A stretch of DNA of 21,370 nt. Source: an uncultured Verrucomicrobia subdivision 3 bacterium (GTDB lineage: Bacteria; Verrucomicrobiota; Verrucomicrobiae; Limisphaerales; UBA11358). Positions 19,929 to 21,370 of the stretch are shown in pieces; position 1 is the stretch's first letter; each line of letters opens with the position of its first letter. The DNA lies in the NCBI GenBank assembly GCA_903921455.1, contig CAIXPZ010000214.1:1-21370 (forward strand), read 5' to 3'. The notes beneath the pieces were generated by a model. The model had not been told where the DNA came from and ran no database searches. It saw only the letters and a list, made by a program, of their open reading frames with translations. Position numbers and translations under genes: made by a program.

Positions 19929-21370
19929 TTTTGAGGATTGATTGAGAGGGTGCCGGCGGCCAGTCCGGCGGCGGTGGCGGACACCTTGATTTCACCGGCC
20001 GCCGTCGCTTTTACGAACGCGACGCACTCGCCTTGAAACGCGTGGCGGGAATTGGCCTGAAACAATTCATGGCTGTCGTTGTCGCCGTTGTCCACGGCGG
20101 CGATTTCGCCCGCGCCGGAAATTTGGAATGAAATCAAATCGTTTGCGTGCGGAATTTGAATTCCGTTTTTGTCCACGATTTTTGCGCGGACAATGGCGAC
20201 GCGGTCAAAGCCGGACACAAGCGTTTGGGTTTCCGTGGACAAAATAATTTTCGCCGGTTTGCCCGCCGTTTGCAGCTCGTTGGTCGCGACGGTTTTTCTG
20301 TTTTCATCGCGCGCGACGGCCTTCAAAATTCCCGGCGCAAACGGCACGCTCCAATTTCGCGGCGACACATCGGCATTGATTTCTTTTGCGCCCAGCGATT
20401 TTCCGTTCAGAAACAATTCCACTTCTTTGCCGTTGGAATAGACTTCGATATTTTCATTGTGCGGCGACAAATTTTTTGGCGTCCAGTCGGTGAACTGCAC
20501 CTGCGTGAACATTTCCTTCTCGCCGTAGCCGGGGTCGCCGGGCATCGGATCGTTGGCAGCGGTGCGGCGCACGACGCGCACCATCGGCTGGTCGCTCCAC
20601 CAGCTTTGCCGTTCCCGGGCGGACGGCTTCACGAGGCCGGTGCGGTCGAGCAGCCCGCCGGCGTAGCTGATGCGCGGCCAGGCCCGCGCCTCGCCCAGAT
20701 AATCCACACCGACCCAGAGAAATTGGCCGGCCAGCGAAGGATTGTCGCGCAGGCTGAGCCACGCTTCGCGTGTATGTTTTTGTTCGGTGTTGATGATTTT
20801 GCGCTCCGGTTTGGCGCGTTGCGCGGCGAGCAATTCGGTGTCGCGATAATTCGTGCCGATGACATCGAGCAAATCCGCGAGGCCGTTGGTGTAATCGCCG
20901 CTCTTGTTCGGGCGGAACAACGCCTGTGTGACCGGGCGTGTCGGGTCGGCTGCGTGCGCGACGGCGACAAGGCTGGTGAGAATTTGTTTCGCCTTTTCAG
21001 CGTTGGGCGTGTCGAGGATTTCGTTGCCAACGGAATAAATGATGACGCTCGGATGATTGCGGTCGCGCAGGATCGCGTCGCGTTCGTCCGTGTGCGACCA
21101 TTTGGAAAAGAACAGGTGATAATCGGACGCAGTTTTGCCACGCGTCCAGCAGTCAAAAAATTCATCCATCACGAGGAAGCCCATGCGATCGCACAACTCG
21201 AGTAACTCGGGCGCCGGCGGGTTGTGGCTGGTGCGAATCGCGTTGCAGCCGATCGTCTGGAGAATCTCGAGCTGGCGCTCCATGGCGCGGAAATTCACCG
21301 CCGTGCCAAGGGCCCCAAGATCATGGTGGTCGCAAACGCCCTGAAGGACGACGCGCTCGCCATTGAGCAG
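19925..21370 (-). CDS. GH2-family beta-galactosidase-like glycosidase, 5' part missing beyond the window
   Basis: 481 codons to the window edge; the reading frame runs into the edge without a start. The first visible residues, LLNGERVVLQGVCDHHDLGA, match the beginning of the GH2 catalytic barrel, so the N-terminal sugar-binding and sandwich domains lie outside. RTSHNPPAPELLELCDRMGF and MDEFFDCW follow. The acid/base is expected in SVGNEIL (Glu codon 21020-21022) and the nucleophile in IINTEQK (Glu codon 20783-20785). The region after WSDQPMV is a beta-sandwich like the C-terminal domains of long GH2 enzymes, ending with an Ig-like segment. The family cleaves terminal beta-galactose, and sometimes glucuronic acid or mannose, so specificity is uncertain. 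The GTG at 21298 is an internal Val codon, not the start. It probably heads, or sits near the head of, the GH2-GH115-esterase operon. Confidence 0.88.
   Translation of the reverse strand: MLNGERVVLQGVCDHHDLGALGTAVNFRAMERQLEILQTIGCNAIRTSHNPPAPELLELCDRMGFLVMDEFFDCWTRGKTASDYHLFFSKWSHTDERDAILRDRNHPSVIIYSVGNEILDTPNAEKAKQILTSLVAVAHAADPTRPVTQALFRPNKSGDYTNGLADLLDVIGTNYRDTELLAAQRAKPERKIINTEQKHTREAWLSLRDNPSLAGQFLWVGVDYLGEARAWPRISYAGGLLDRTGLVKPSARERQSWWSDQPMVRVVRRTAANDPMPGDPGYGEKEMFTQVQFTDWTPKNLSPHNENIEVYSNGKEVELFLNGKSLGAKEINADVSPRNWSVPFAPGILKAVARDENRKTVATNELQTAGKPAKIILSTETQTLVSGFDRVAIVRAKIVDKNGIQIPHANDLISFQISGAGEIAAVDNGDNDSHELFQANSRHAFQGECVAFVKATAAGEIKVSATAAGLAAGTLSINPQK

Noticed and set aside
21296..21298. 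GTG as the start of the GH2 gene
   Set aside because: The frame continues to the window edge with conserved GH2 residues (LQGVCDHHDLG) before this Val codon, so it is internal.

Overview
The window looks like a Verrucomicrobiota chromosome segment, most likely from a polysaccharide-degrading lineage such as the Limisphaerales/Pedosphaera group or Opitutaceae. Four things point there: giant Thr/Asn/Gly-rich secreted proteins with autotransporter-associated beta-strand (PATR-type) repeats; a [20 protein letters not shown] pseudopilin of the kind these bacteria carry in many copies; a dense set of secreted glycoside hydrolases (GH106-like, GH115, GH2, rhamnogalacturonan acetylesterase); and a near absence of Shine-Dalgarno sequences. 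The phylum call is an inference from gene content; no marker gene is present.

Layout. (1) 1-323: the end of an unrecognised reading frame, a strong hairpin and a promoter-like region. (2) 324-10490: two consecutive plus-strand genes for related secreted repeat proteins (about 2535 and 821 aa). Both have an N-terminal signal sequence, W-containing modules, PATR motifs, two cadherin-like beta-sandwich repeats and a near-identical ~73-residue C-terminal domain ending YRLVYP. Neither has an autotransporter beta-barrel. (3) 10491-11740: a terminator, a lone type II secretion/type IV pilin-like pseudopilin gene, and two back-to-back terminators. (4) 11739-13019 (minus): a FucP-type sugar:H+ symporter, divergent from (5) 13205-16033 (plus): a secreted GH106-like enzyme (putative alpha-L-rhamnosidase). 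(6) 21370 down to 16143 (minus): a three-gene run of GH2 glycosidase (cut by the window end), GH115 alpha-glucuronidase and rhamnogalacturonan acetylesterase-like SGNH esterase. The first two overlap by ATGA and the last two are 21 bp apart.

How the genes may work together (inference). The enzymes would remove rhamnose, glucuronic acid, acetyl and beta-linked galactose-type groups from a complex pectin/hemicellulose-like or algal polysaccharide. The permease would import a released deoxysugar. The repeat proteins and pseudopilin could be surface adhesion or scaffolding components, but nothing in the sequence ties them functionally to the hydrolases.

Most unusual observations. Several short palindromic or tandem repeats lie inside or just after the GH106-like gene without breaking its reading frame, which recalls the in-frame palindromic elements known from Rickettsia. 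The two giant proteins share a C-terminal domain that may be an unrecognised sorting or anchoring signal replacing the beta-barrel.
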